From the NCBI GenBank assembly GCA_963575745.1, contig CAUYUJ010003908.1, forward strand, positions 1-64,000: 64,000 nt of DNA, read 5' to 3'. The position numbers and the translations under genes are program-made. The notes below the pieces were generated by a model, which saw nothing but the letters and a program-made list of their open reading frames with translations, was not told the DNA's origin and ran no database searches. Source of the stretch: Prorocentrum cordatum (taxonomy: Eukaryota; Sar; Dinophyceae; Prorocentrales; Prorocentraceae). Positions 46,551 through 56,385 of the stretch are shown here, in pieces (position 1 is the stretch's first letter; each line of letters opens with the position of its first letter).

Positions 46551-47220
46551 CTCCTCCTCGTCCTCCTCCTCCTCCTCCTTCTCTTCGTCCTGCTCCTCCT
46601 GCTCCTCCTACCCCCTCTTACCCAGATCCTGCTCTTCCTCCTTCTGCTCTTCCTCCTGCTCCCCCTCCTACTCCTCCTCGTCCGCTTCCCCCCCCTCTCT
46701 CCTCCCTCCTCCCTCCTCCCTCCTCCTCCCTCCTCCCTCCTCCCTCCTCCCCCCCCTCCCTCCTCCTCCTCCTCCTCCCTCCTCCCTCCTCCCTCCTCCC
46801 TCCCCTCCCTCCTCCTCCTCCTCCTCCCTCCTCCTCCTCCTCCTCCTCCTCCTCCTCCTTCCTCCTCCTCCTTCTCCTCTTCCCCTCCTCTCCTCTTCCT
46901 GCTGCTCCTCCTCCTCCTCCCTCCTCCCTCCTCCCTCCCTCTCCTCCTCCCTCCTCCTCCTCCCTCCCCCTCCCTCCTCCTCCCTCCTCCTCTTCCTCTC
47001 GCTCCTCCTCCCTCCCCCATCCCCCCCTCCTCCCTCCTCCCTCCTCCCTCCTCCTCCCTCCTCCCTCCTCCCTCCTCCTTCCCTCCTTCTTTCCTCCCCG
47101 TCGAAGGCAAGGATGACGAATTCCCGAAGACATCCGGACTCTGCAAACTGCACTCCTCCCTCTTCCCTCCTCCTTCATCCCTCCTCCCTCCTTCCTCCTT
47201 CCTTCTCCCTCCTCGCGATT
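46551..47220. repeat. Long TCC / CCTCCCT tract
   Basis: Some 650 bases of pyrimidine repeats mixing TCC trinucleotides and CCTCCCT heptamers, broken once by unique sequence at 47098-47155. It ends near ATTTGCGAAG, after which a coding segment starts. Long ORFs on both strands here are artefacts. Confidence 0.85.
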
Positions 47221-47232
47221 TGCGAAGCCGAC

Positions 47233-47640
47233 GTTATGCTGCGCAATTTGGGTCTACCGTCTCCAGGCGCAGATCGCCTCGAGGTCGAGGACGAGCTTGC
47301 CGAGGCGCGTGCGGCCAAGAGGGCGCGAGCTGGTCCGGTACCGAGAGCTAGCCGCCTCCTTTCCCCGGCGAGGCGGCCAGACAATTCAGCGCCTTGCCCC
47401 CTCCCTCGAAGTAGCCCTTTGGGATGAGGACTCGGGCGAGCAGCCGGGTCACGCCGACGCGCTGCAGGCAGTGGCGGCGTCCATCTTGGGCGGGGATCGG
47501 CTGCTGGACCAGGCACCCCAAGCCTTAAGCGCAGCCGTGCGCGCCGAGCTGAAGGCTGCCCAGGCGGAGGCCCTGCGCGAGACCAATGAGGAACAGGCCG
47601 ACCCCTCCGAGGAGGCGCTTGTCTTGTGGAGGACGATCCA
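47233..47640 (+). CDS. Coiled-coil exon-like segment with a frame change
   Basis: Two coding-like stretches in different frames: about 47233-47325 (DRLEVEDELAEARAAKRAR) and about 47330-47640 (RELAASFPRRGGQTIQR, later SAAVRAELKAAQAEALRE). Both have G/C third positions and read as continuous amphipathic helix, so a one-base indel near 47320-47330 is likely. It starts after the long TCC tract and runs into dispersed family A. Probably a gene fragment or pseudogene. No family recognised. Confidence 0.5.
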
Positions 47641-47815
47641 TGGAGAGGAAGCATGTTGCCAAATAATTTCCAGATGTTTAAAGCATGTTTAAATCATGTG
47701 AAAAAAAACATGCTTAAAACATGTGTGTAGCATGTTTTCCTACGGTTTAAACACAGTTGAAATGCAATGATAGGACTCTTGGGGTGGCCATTGTCGTGGC
47801 ATCCACAACGCTTGT
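47627..47815 (+). repeat. Dispersed repeat family A, copy 2
   Basis: Second copy of the family at 15093-15290. The block GATCCATGGAGAGGAAGCAT marks its left end. The centre has multiple AACATG/CATGTT inverted motifs. The right end is TTGGGGTGGCCATT. It overlaps the end of the coiled-coil exon-like segment, so the family may carry coding sequence at its left edge. Confidence 0.6.
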
Positions 47816-47904
47816 CTTCCAGGTCGTGACAGACGCGCAGGCCCGACGCCGAACGCTGCGCCTGCCCAGGGCCGCTGCCCAGGCGCAGGCGCCAGCGGGC
47901 CGAC

Positions 47905-48110
47905 TGGTTCCTCCCTCGTTGCCTCCCTCCCTCGTTCCCGCCCTCCCTCCCTCGTTCCCTCCCTCCCTCCCTCCCTGCCTCCCTCCTCCTCCCTACTCCC
48001 TCCTCCCTCCTCCCTCCTCTCTCCTCCTCCTCCTCCTCCTCCTCCTCCTCCTCCTCCTCCTCCTCCTCCTCCTCCTCCTCCTCCTTCTCCGCCTCCTCCT
48101 CCTCGAGAAC
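47905..48110. repeat. TCCC and (TCC)n tract
   Basis: Begins as CTCCCTCGTTCCCTCC repeats and becomes pure TCC, ending at family G (CTCGAGAACGGGGG). Not coding. Confidence 0.85.
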
Positions 48111-48150
48111 GGGGGATTGTTGAGTCCCTCGGGTTTCGGAGGGTGTTTTC
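48104..48150 (+). repeat. Dispersed repeat family G, direct copy
   Basis: Partner of the inverted copy at 43203-43258, directly attached to a TCC tract on its left. A unit moving together with its tract would explain both copies. Confidence 0.65.
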
Positions 48151-48450
48151 GCATGATTGTGCCGCACCAAGCTGACCGCCCCCTCGGCGAATCAGAGTGC
48201 AATTCCAAAAAAATCCCTCCCTCCCTGCCTCCCTCCGATGACGATGACGATGGCGATGATGATGGCGATGCTGGTTGAATGCTGGGCGCGCTTTGGGCTC
48301 GAGGCTATGGTATCAGGCTCGCCCCGCGCTTCGGCGAAGCTGGGCTGCAGACTTGGTGCCTACGATCTTAGAGCCCACATGATTACGGACGCCCTATCGT
48401 AGAGGCGCTTGGGTCGTAGCACGGAATTCATCGGAACAGCGCTGGAGCAC

Positions 48451-49206
48451 TCACAACGTCCAAGTCCAGACAGCGCGACAGTCCATAGCGTCGGTGTGGA
48501 CTTCCGAATTGAGTAATTTCAATTTCGTCATCATGTGTGGACCTCCAAGTTCCCAGGAGATGTGCAAAGTGAGCCCGCGAAACCGGCCCCAGAGATCATT
48601 AACTTTACGTATTGATCTGGGTGTGTGAAGTCTGGCACGCTGCCAATGTGGGCAGAAGGGCAAGACGAGGACCATGCTCTTGCCAGGGCACTTGCTCTTG
48701 GAGATCGCGGCATGGCTTGGCCGAGTCCACGCTGACATTAAAGAGGGGCAGTGACCAAACTCTATGAGCGTAGCCTGAAACACAGCAATGAACCGATCTC
48801 TATCCTCTGGATGCTTACACAGGGACGCCTGTACCGCTGCACCATGCCTGACGGGCACGCCCTGTGCATTTAAGGCGCGGTGCGGGCTCGATGGGACTAG
48901 CGGGGCCCATTGGCTACACTGCTTCACGTGCACTTTCAAGTGAAGAGGGCCCCATCGGACACCTGTAGGTTTCAAGATCCCCACGAGAGTGCGCGAGCCT
49001 TGAGAGCATCGGCAGACTTGGGCGATGTCCTCGGAGAGGGGCCGTCGGGCACGTCCCTCGGATGTCATCCTCGAGTCGAGATTGTGCCCTGAGGCCGACG
49101 GAGTCCCTGAGCCGCTGGCCCCACGTGTATCGAGATCTCGCAAGGAAGGCAACTGCGCTACCTGATGCCGTTGAAGGGAGTTTGGCCTGGCGAAGAACCC
49201 AACCAT
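48451..49206 (-). CDS. Unknown minus-strand ORF
   Basis: 251 codons open on the minus strand with balanced composition (no poly-amino-acid runs), including a likely globular part from MTSEGRARRPLSEDIAQ to the Trp-rich end. No recognised domain. Codon third positions are not strongly G/C-biased. It ends inside the left flank of minisatellite element D, so the N-terminal part is doubtful. It could be a decayed retroelement fragment or a genuine gene. Confidence 0.35.
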   Translation of the reverse strand: MVGFFARPNSLQRHQVAQLPSLRDLDTRGASGSGTPSASGHNLDSRMTSEGRARRPLSEDIAQVCRCSQGSRTLVGILKPTGVRWGPLHLKVHVKQCSQWAPLVPSSPHRALNAQGVPVRHGAAVQASLCKHPEDRDRFIAVFQATLIEFGHCPSLMSAWTRPSHAAISKSKCPGKSMVLVLPFCPHWQRARLHTPRSIRKVNDLWGRFRGLTLHISWELGGPHMMTKLKLLNSEVHTDAMDCRAVWTWTL

Positions 49207-50790
49207 CTACACCTGTGAGTACCGCAGTTGTGGGTATCGTCTTCCGTGGAGCTCCCTCTGGGGCCACGAAGCGCTGTACTGGGTGGGGGCACCACATACG
49301 AGCTGCGCCGCTGGGACCTTCGGTGGAGCTCCCTATGGGGCCACGAAGCGCTGTGCTGGATGGGGGAACCGCATGCGGACTGCGTCATTGGGACCTTCGG
49401 TGGAGCTCCCTATGGGGCCACGAAGCGCTGTACTGGGTCGGGGAAGCGCATGCGGACTGCGCCACTAGGACTTTCGGTGGCGCCCCGAAACGCTGTAGTG
49501 GGCGCAGAAACAGCATGCGAGTTCCGCCACTGGAACCTTCGGTGGAGCTCCCTATGGGACCACGGAGCGCTGTACTGGGGTGGGGAAGCCGCATGGGAAC
49601 TGCGCCACTAGGACCTTCGGTGGAGCTCCCTCTGGGGCCACGAAACGTTGTACTGGGTGGGGGAACCGCATACGAACTGCGCCGCTGAGACCTTCGGTGG
49701 CCCCCTTTGGGGCCACGAAACGCTGTACTGGATTTTGGAACCGCATGCGGATGCATGCGGACTGCGTTACTGGGACCTTCGGTGGAGCTCCCTATGGGGC
49801 CACGAAGCGCTGTACTGGGTCGGGGAAGCGCATGCGGACTGCGCCACTGGGACCTTCGGTGCCGCTTCGTATGGGACCACGAAACGCTGAAGTGGGCGCA
49901 GAAGCAGCATGCGAGTTCCGCAACTGGAGCCTTCGATTGAGCTCCCTAGGGGGCCACGAAACGCTGTACAGGGTGGGGGAGCCGCATGCGAACTGCGCCA
50001 CTAGGACCTTCGGTAGAGCTCCCTATGGGGCCACGAAGCGCTGTACTGGGTGGGGGCACCGCATGCGAACTGCGCCACTGGGACCTTCGGTGGAGCCCCC
50101 TAGGGGGCCACGAAGCGCCGTAGCGGGCGCAGGAACCGCATGTGGACTGCGCCATTGGGACCTTCGGTGACGCTTCCTCTGGGGCCACGAAACGCTGTAC
50201 TGGGCGGGGGAGACGTAGGCTGCGCCACTGGGACCTTCGGTGGAGCTCTCTCTGGGGCCACGAAACGTTGTACTGGGCGGGGGAGCCGCATGCGGACTGC
50301 GCCACTGGGACCTTCGGTGGAGCTCCCTCTGGGGCCCACGAAACGTTGTAATGGGCGGGGAAACCGCATGCGGACTGCGCCACTGGGACCTTCGGTGGAG
50401 CTCCCAAACGCTGTATTTGGCGGGGGAGCCGCATGCGGACTGCGCCACTGGGACCTTCGGTGGCGCTTCGTATGGGGCCACGAAACGCTCTACTGGGCGG
50501 GGAACCGCATGCGAACTGCGCCACTGGAACCTTCAGTGGAGCTCCCTATGGGGCCACGAAGCGCTGTGCTGGGTGGGGGAGCCGCATGCGGACCGCGCCA
50601 CTGGGACCGTCGTTGGAGCCCCCTCTCTGGCCACGAAGCGCTGTACTGGGCGGGGGAGACGCATGCGAACTGCGGAGGAGGGAGGAGGGGGAGGGGGAGG
50701 AGGAAGGAGGAGGAGGAGACGCGGGGCGCTGTCTCTTTAAAACGACGACCCAACATCACAGGATGGTTGGGCAAAATTGCGCATCAAGAG
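49175..50790 (+). repeat. Dispersed minisatellite element D, copy 2 (77-bp units)
   Basis: About 18 units of roughly 77 bases with the core GGAGCTCCCTATGGGGCCAC, AAACGCTGTACTGGG and GACTGCGCCACTGGGACCTT. Left and right flanks match copy 1 at 22915-24310, including the GGA-rich stretch and CGGGGCGCTGTCTCTT. Units here are more regular than in copy 1. ORFs on either strand change register at each unit and are artefacts. Confidence 0.85.
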
Positions 50791-51330
50791 TTTTGGGACC
50801 ACTTGGAAAACACCCCCCCCGCACCCACCCGGCCTTAATGTTGAGCAGCTGGTCCTGGAAATGAGCAGACAGAAAAAAATTGAACCCACGATCTCGATCG
50901 CAATGCATTCCAATATTAAGGCCGGGGGGGAGGGGGGGGAATTCGGTTCTTTGTTGTTGGAGCGTTGATGATGCACAGTTTTTCCTTCAACCGTAGTTCT
51001 CCCGAGCAGAGCAATCCCATGTTCACCGTACAGCATCGCTCAGCATCGAAATGCCCGATCGTTCACCATCGACCGACTGGGTCGCCGGCGGCGTTCGACG
51101 TGGAACGCCGGCGTCAGGCCGACGTGACGCGAGCCTACCGTCGGGTTCGCAAATCGAGCAGCTGAGCAATCCTATACCAAACCCGTGCAGGAGGCCTCCG
51201 AGACGCCCACGATGGCCTCCAAAAATCGGCCCCGAAAAGCGCCCCGCGAGGGAGGGCCTCCGATGGCGTCGGACGAGGCACGAGCGCCCTCAGACGGCCA
51301 AAGGGCCTCCCAAGAACAGGGGAACAAGAA
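50791..51330. other. Interval with one small exon-like stretch
   Basis: From CGTGCAG (about 51191) a frame reads roughly 45 codons with G/C-rich third positions (EASETPTMASKNRPRKAPR) up to the palindrome at 51331. Possibly an exon interrupted by that element. The rest shows nothing recognisable. Confidence 0.3.
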
Positions 51331-51501
51331 GTGGCATAAGCATAACAACTCGGAGGTCCGCGCGGATTTCTCGGATCGGCGCTGGGGCCCCCCGGCGGCG
51401 CCTCCGGCGCCGCCCCTGGCGCGCTCCACGCGCCAGGGAGGGGGGCCCAGCGCCGATCCGAGAAGTCCGCGCGGACCTCCGAGTTTTTATGCTTATGCCA
51501 C
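51331..51501. mobile_element. Palindromic element F, copy 2
   Basis: Arms of about 64 bases, left beginning GTGGCATAAGCATAA and right ending TTATGCTTATGCCAC, pair with only two mismatches and one single-base gap. The centre holds smaller GC-rich hairpins (GGCGCCTCCGGCGCC and GGCGCGCTCCACGCGCC). The interior matches the foldback at 27739-27866. No ORF. Typical of a foldback or MITE, perhaps placed in an intron. Confidence 0.75.
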
Positions 51502-51531
51502 TTTTTTGCTCCCCTACAGAAGCCTCCAAAG

Positions 51532-51660
51532 GCCCCCAAGAGGCCCAGGCACTCGGAGCACCGCGCAACGAGCCTCCTCCTCCTCCTCCTCCTCCTCCTC
51601 CTCCTCCTCCTCCTCCTCAAGAGGCCCAGGCACTCGGAGCACCGCGCAGCGAGCCTCCCT
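51532..51660. repeat. TCC tract between 40-bp direct repeats
   Basis: The sequence AAGAGGCCCAGGCACTCGGA and its continuation through CCGCGCA(A/G)CGAGCCTCC occurs twice (about 51538-51577 and 51619-51658), with about 40 bases of pure CTC repeats between. One mismatch between the copies. The right copy continues into coding-like sequence, so an exon piece appears to be duplicated on both sides of a tract. Confidence 0.75.
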
Positions 51661-51770
51661 GCCCGCGCCCGAGGCGGCCGAGGCGGAGCCGCCGACCGCC
51701 GCCGCGCCGCGGCCCGGCGGCGAGGAGCCGGCCGAGGCGCCCGCGGGCTCGGGGCCGCCGCGGGTTCCTT
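51655..51770 (+). CDS. Ala/Glu/Pro-rich exon-like segment
   Basis: About 38 codons with G/C third positions (PAPEAAEAEPPTAAAPRPGG), similar in composition to 43735-43895. It follows the right copy of the tract-flanking repeat and leads into another TCC tract. A disordered linker; no domain. Confidence 0.35.
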
Positions 51771-52210
51771 CCCTCCCCCTCTTGCCTCCTCTATAGCCTC
51801 CTCGGCGTCCCTCCTCTGCCTCTTGCCTCCTCCTCTTCCTCCTCCGCTTCCCTCCTCCTCTTCCTCCTCCTTTCCTCCTCCTCCTCCTCTTCCATCCTCC
51901 TTTTCCTCCTCCCCCCCTCCTCGATGTCCCTCCTCTTCCTCTTCTGCCTCTCCTCTTCCTCTTCCTCTTCATCCGCCTCCCTCCTCCTCCTCCTCCCTCC
52001 TGGGCTTACACTGGGTTTACACTGGCTCTCCTCCTCCTCCTCCTCCTCCTCCTCCTCCTCTCCTCCTTCCTCCTCTTCCTCTTCCTCCTCCTCCTCTTCC
52101 TTATCCTCCTCCTCCTCCTCCTTCTCCTCCTCCTCTTCTTCCCTCCCTCCTCCCCCCTCCTCGATTTCCCTCCTCTTCCTTCTCCCTTCTTCTCTTCTTC
52201 CTCCCCTCAG
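51770..52210. repeat. TCC/TCTTCC tract, probable intron
   Basis: About 430 bases of pyrimidine repeats, with GGGTTTACACTGG embedded at 52012-52024, a motif that also ends the tail of minisatellite element E. It ends in TCCCCTCAG at 52210, a good acceptor for the exon-like segment that follows. Confidence 0.7.
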
Positions 52211-52211
52211 G

Positions 52212-52730
52212 CTGACTCGAACGCGCATCTTGCAGCACTCCGAACCAGTCCTGCGCCTCCACGGGGTGCTTGAAGGGAGTCGGACCTCCCGTCCCGCCAG
52301 TTCGCTTTTGAGGGCAGACGTTCCCGACTGCGAAAGCAGGCTCATGTTAGGGGCTGGGTTGTGCCTCTGGAGCACGCGCGGCTCGTGCAACACAGCCGAG
52401 TGGAATGACATTTTCTCGCCACCCGCAACAATCAGTGCGCCAAGTGTCGGGGACCAGACAAAGCGGTCAAACCCAAGCCAAGTGAGGATGCTCCACCTAG
52501 CCAAACAGGACAACCAGCTCATGCTCGGCAGCGGGAGCAAGAAGGCAACCGCGCCACTGGGACCGACGAGCTCAGCAGATGCCGAGAAGATGCTGACCTC
52601 GCTGCTGGCGAGCATAAGCGATCTGAACACCAAGAAAGTTATCCTGGAGCAGCTCGCCGCCCTCCGCACCCCCGCCAAACCCGTCTCGACAGAGGAGATG
52701 GTCAAACGTGCGGGGAGAGTGCAAGGTCGC
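52212..52730 (+). CDS. Exon-like segment, helical
   Basis: Open for about 170 codons after CCCCTCAG with mostly G/C third positions. The first part is mixed (TRTRILQHSEPVLRLHGV). The last 50 residues are strongly helical (AEKMLTSLLASISDLNTKK, EEMVKRAGRV). No domain recognised. The minus strand is also open here and codes for a less regular protein; plus is favoured by the helix pattern and acceptor. Likely one gene with the segments at 52900-53143 and 53205-53460. Confidence 0.45.
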
Positions 52731-52899
52731 GCGCGCGGGCGGCTCGAAATGGCACTTCTGGGCCACCGGGCGCGTTCCTTAAGCTTGCGCTGCCGGCTCT
52801 GGCCCGGGGGAAGGGTCTGCGAAGCCCTGGGCAGCCTTGTGCGGCTCGGTGGCGCTCGCGGGGGGGCTGGCGGCTTCCTCTGTGGCCGGCGCAGGCAGC

Positions 52900-53143
52900 G
52901 GAGGAGCAGCTTGCCCAAGTCCAGGTCGAGGTGGCGCCCGCGCAGCCGAATTCCCCTCCCGTTTTCGAGGTCGTGCTCGCCCAGGCCGAGGTCGCCAACC
53001 ACCGCGCAAGCAAAGTCTCGCGCGGAGCAGCGCCTGGAAGAGGCCGAGGCCAAGGTGGGCCAGCGCGTGTCGGGCGAGATTGATGCCCGACGCCGCTGCA
53101 AACAGGCGGTGCGTGAGCTCGCGGCAGGGGCCCCGCCGCCATA
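52900..53143 (+). CDS. Coiled-coil exon-like segment with a frame change
   Basis: Reads AEEQLAQVQVEVAPAQ in one frame and, from about 53020, RLEEAEAKVGQRVSGEIDA in another, both with G/C-ending codons, to a TAG at 53142-53144. An indel or short unseen intron lies near 53010-53030. Coiled-coil style like 47233-47640; a fragment of the same protein type is possible. Confidence 0.4.
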
Positions 53144-53204
53144 GCCTCTCTGTGCGAGGTCTGTTGCGCGCGTTGATGCGCAGCTCTTTGACCCAGGTTC
53201 GCTC

Positions 53205-53460
53205 TTGATATATGTTGGCGAAGCCGTCGACCTTGCGGGCGACGACTTCAGCGGCGCCGATCGCAAGTCCTTGGGCGACGCGGTGGACGCGCACAACAAG
53301 TCGGTGTCTGACATGTTGCGCACTGTTTTCGCCTCGATCCAGGAGCTGGCGGCGCGCGGCAGGAGTGCGAGGCTCGCGCGGCGATGCTGGCCAGGATGCG
53401 CAAGGCGGATGGCGGCGCGCAGCGGCCTGGAGGCGGGGGGCCCAGTGTCGAAAGAGGTGA
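53205..53460 (+). CDS. Exon-like segment ending at a donor site
   Basis: Open from 53205 with G/C-ending codons (VDLAGDDFSGADRKSLGD, SVSDMLRTVFASIQELAAR). From about 53365 a second frame (ARAAMLARMRKADGG) looks better and reaches GAAAGAGGTGAGC, a good splice donor at about 53458. An AAG/AAT microsatellite follows as the presumed intron. No family recognised. Confidence 0.4.
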
Positions 53461-53543
53461 GCAGCCCCCTCATCTAGAGCTCCTCTTGGTATCCACGGCC
53501 CAGAGATGGGCGAAGGCTCGGCCGTCGGCGCCCCTGTGCTACA

Positions 53544-53547
<4 letters not shown>

Positions 53548-53574
<27 letters not shown>

Positions 53575-53690
53575 AAGAAGAAGAAGAAGAAGACAAATAA
53601 TAATAAGAAGAAGAAGAAGAAAAAAAAGAAGAAGCATAATAATAATAAGCAGAAGAATAATAATAACAACAATAATCAGAAGAAGGCCTT
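53548..53690. repeat. (AAG)n / (AAT)n microsatellite
   Basis: AAG repeats grading into AAT, AAC and CAG-interrupted repeats. AT-rich island in GC-rich DNA. Poly-Lys and poly-Asn translations are artefacts. A helical coding-like stretch (EAAAARPAQKALEEAAGAS) follows at 53694-53780. Confidence 0.9.
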
Positions 53691-53780
53691 CCTGGAGGCA
53701 GCCGCGGCCCGCCCGGCCCAGAAGGCGCTGGAGGAGGCCGCGGGCGCGTCCAAGAGTGCGGGGGCTGAGTCGAGTGTTGA

Positions 53781-54370
53781 ACGGTCAGCGGGTTGCCGCG
53801 GCTACCGCGACGACGTTGATTGGTTGCGCCCCCTTGAGTCTGCCCTTCTGGCCTGCCCTCGATGAAGGCTGCGCTCCTTGTTGAACGGGGCCCGCATGGG
53901 GCCGCGATTGGCTCGGGGCCCAGCCGCGGGGCCGCCGCGCGGGGCCCGGGCAATTGGCGACTCGGCCCGAGAGAGCGGACCGAGCAGCGGCAGCAGAGCA
54001 GGTCCCCGCGGGCATTCTGTTCCGCTGCACAGAGCACCGGGGGCGAGCGCTTGGAGGGAGGGCGGAGCCGCGGCCCCCGCGATCGCGTGGCCCCTCGAAC
54101 AGGCTGTCGTTGACCATGGCAGTTGCATCAAGGCCAGATGCGTTTTCAGGCCATCTTCGACATCGCCCTCCTCTCGGCGAGTAGTTTTCCCGATGCCGGG
54201 GGCAGCTGAGGCGCCGTGCTCGATGGGCCGAGCAGCCGGCGCTGGCGCTGGGCCTGCCCTGTAGGGGACATTGGCCCCGCCCTCGTCCTTGGCCCGCGGG
54301 GGCACCCGCAGCTGGGGGCCGCTGCACACGGATGAATCAAGACGAATGACGCCGACGTCGTAGTGTTTAT
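53781..54370. other. GC-rich interval without a clear gene
   Basis: Open in several frames on both strands because stop codons are rare at this GC content. The long minus-strand frame (53802-54884) is Arg/Pro/Ala-rich without helical or domain pattern. Nothing firm. Confidence 0.3.
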
Positions 54371-54525
54371 GGGGACTGGCACGCGCGGCCAGAAGTACCG
54401 GGGCGTGCTCGAGGCGGCGCGTCTCCCGAGCTGGAAGGCAGCCGGCGGCCGTGCTGGTTCGACGGGGCGGACGTAGGCGATTCCTATGCTGGCGCGTTGG
54501 CGCTAGCAAAGCGACGCCTTGGATG
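54371..54525 (+). CDS. Exon-like segment, weakly AP2-domain-like, with frame change
   Basis: TRGQKYRGVLEAARLPSWKA in one frame and WFDGADVGDSYAGALALAKR in another, both with G/C-ending codons and joined by a probable indel near 54455. KYRGV, then W, then an acidic helix with YAGALALAKR recalls the layout of an AP2 DNA-binding domain, but key Trp and Gly positions were not confirmed. Likely a broken gene fragment. Confidence 0.3.
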
Positions 54526-54545
54526 AACAGGCCCCCCCCCCTCGA

Positions 54546-54739
54546 GGCTCGCGCGGGTGGGGGGCGGGGAGCAGCTGTTCGCGATGGCGCGTTGCCTCGC
54601 TGAGGCTCAAGCACGTGGCGCGATGCGCCTGGCGTCGAGGCAAGGCGCGGGGGGCCGCAATCTCGAGGCCTGGAGCCATTTGGGCGCGCGAGGTTTTGCG
54701 AGGCGCGTGGCCCGCTGCTGCAGGTCGGCGACTGGCAGG
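54546..54739 (+). CDS. Exon-like segment ending at a donor site
   Basis: About 60 codons with G/C third positions (GEQLFAMARCLAEAQARG, NLEAWSHLGARGF), ending GGCAGG before GTGAGC, a good donor. No recognised domain. Orientation and spacing fit an internal exon downstream of 54371-54525. Confidence 0.4.
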
Positions 54740-55944
54740 GTGAGCCCCCCGCGCCGATGAGCACAGAGCCCCCGAAGCAGCCTGGATTGGTTGGTGCCGG
54801 GCCAGCGCGCCGGCGGCAGAGGAGCAGCGAGTTCGATTGGCCCCGCCTCGGTTTGGGCCAAATGCGCCAGCAGCTCGATTTCACTCAGGGGGCTGGGCAG
54901 TTCCGCCGGGCGCGCGCGCAGCACCGGGCGGTCGCGGTCGCGCGCCGCCCACGGCCAGAAGGCGGCTGTTCCCAAGGCGGTGGACGTGGCGAAGGGCGGA
55001 GCGTGGATTGTGCGGATGCACTCGCGCAAACCCGTCTCCTCCGAGGAGCGCCTTGGTCGGCTCCGTTCCATTCTTTTGGCGGCGAGGCAGGGCCTTGCCC
55101 GGCGCGGCGGCGCCGAGACCGCCTTGGCCCTTCTGGGCCCAGCGACTGGGCCCTCGCGTCGGAATTCGTTCAGCGCGCGAAAAACATCCGCGCAGGCCGA
55201 CGCCGGCAATCCGCGTTTAAATGGGCCCCCATCATCCCGAAAGTCGCGCCAGGACCCCCCCCCCGGGCATGCCGCCGACCGCCGCGCGTGCGCCTGGCAG
55301 TCGATGGAGGCGCAGCTCCATCCTGCGTCTGTTGAGAGCGCGCGACCCCGACTCGAACCCGGAGGCGCGGCGGCCGCCCTTGCGCGTTTTAGCTATGGGG
55401 CGTTATTCGAGGGCCGGGGGGTCTGAGCTCGCGGCCAAGAGCCCCCTCCCACCGCAAGGGCGCCCAGTCTAGCTATTGGGGGGGGGCAGGCCTCGAAGAA
55501 AACTGCCGCGCAAGCGCGTTCTCGGCGGCAGGTTTAGTTGGGGTTGGCCTCGCTGGCTCGCTGGCTTGCGGGGGGCCGCCTGCGGGGGCCCAGGGCCCGA
55601 CGCCGCCGCCGATTTTCGAGGGGCGCCCCGCCGCCGCGGCCAGCCAGATTCTGGGCGTCGGGTCGGAAGCGCGGGGGGCCATCTGGAGCGAGCATGCAGA
55701 GGGGGGACTTGGAGGCGCCGGCGGCCTGGAGAGTGGCCGCCCGGGCCCGGCCCTTCACCCGGGCCCGCTTCAGTTCTGCAGGCCGAGACTGCCGTCGAGA
55801 CCGCGCCTGGCCGCCGAGGCATGGGCGTCGACGGCGGCCGCCGCCCCTGCGGCCCTCGAAGCCGTTGCGGGGCTTCGCGCCGCCATGCAGCGCGAAGCTA
55901 TTACCCAGACATCCTGCGTCATGATTTTTTCAAGGCGCCTGCGA
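54740..55944. other. GC-rich interval with possible degraded exons
   Basis: A stretch at 54960-55210 has one frame with helical G/C-ending codons (PVSSEERLGRLRSILLAAR). Elsewhere frames on both strands are open without pattern. No start, domain or splice junction is convincing. Confidence 0.3.
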
Positions 55945-56110
55945 CGGATTGATTTATCGAGCTCGGATTGATTTTGAGTGGATGACTTGATTTTTGTCAA
56001 GGCGGATTGATTTCTGGTGTTATGGATTGATTTTTTGCATGATGGATTGATTTTTGGTCAGATGGATTGATTTTTTGTCAGATGGATTGATTTTTTTTCC
56101 AAAAAGGAAT
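55945..56110. repeat. About 20-bp TGGATTGATTTTTTG tandem
   Basis: Seven or eight units of ATGGATTGATTTTTTGTCAG with small length changes. Sharp drop in GC against the preceding 2 kb. No coding capacity. Confidence 0.8.
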
Positions 56111-56139
56111 GATTTGTGATTTTATGCTTGCTTGGCTTC

Positions 56140-56342
56140 CAAGCCCTAGGGTGGGTCACCCAGCGCTCGCGCACGCCCATAGGAAGCTCCTAATATCTCG
56201 CAATGTCTGGGTCTCCTTGAGGCCTCCCCAGGCTTCACCACGCGTTTTTGGGTGACCCACCCTGGGGCGGGTCGCCCAGTGCGCGCGCGCGCGCGAACGC
56301 GCGCGCGCGCCCGCAATTGAAACCCGATCAGTTTGCTATATA

Positions 56343-56385
<43 letters not shown>

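Noticed and set aside
49228-50864. Several 100-230-codon ORFs across the 77-bp array
   Set aside because: The repeat unit length is not a multiple of three, so each frame is a rotating read-through of the minisatellite. No start, domain or codon bias.
53802-54884. 360-codon minus-strand ORF
   Set aside because: Arg/Pro/Ala-rich with no domain or helix pattern in very GC-rich DNA where stops are rare. Plus-strand exon-like segments in the same interval look better.
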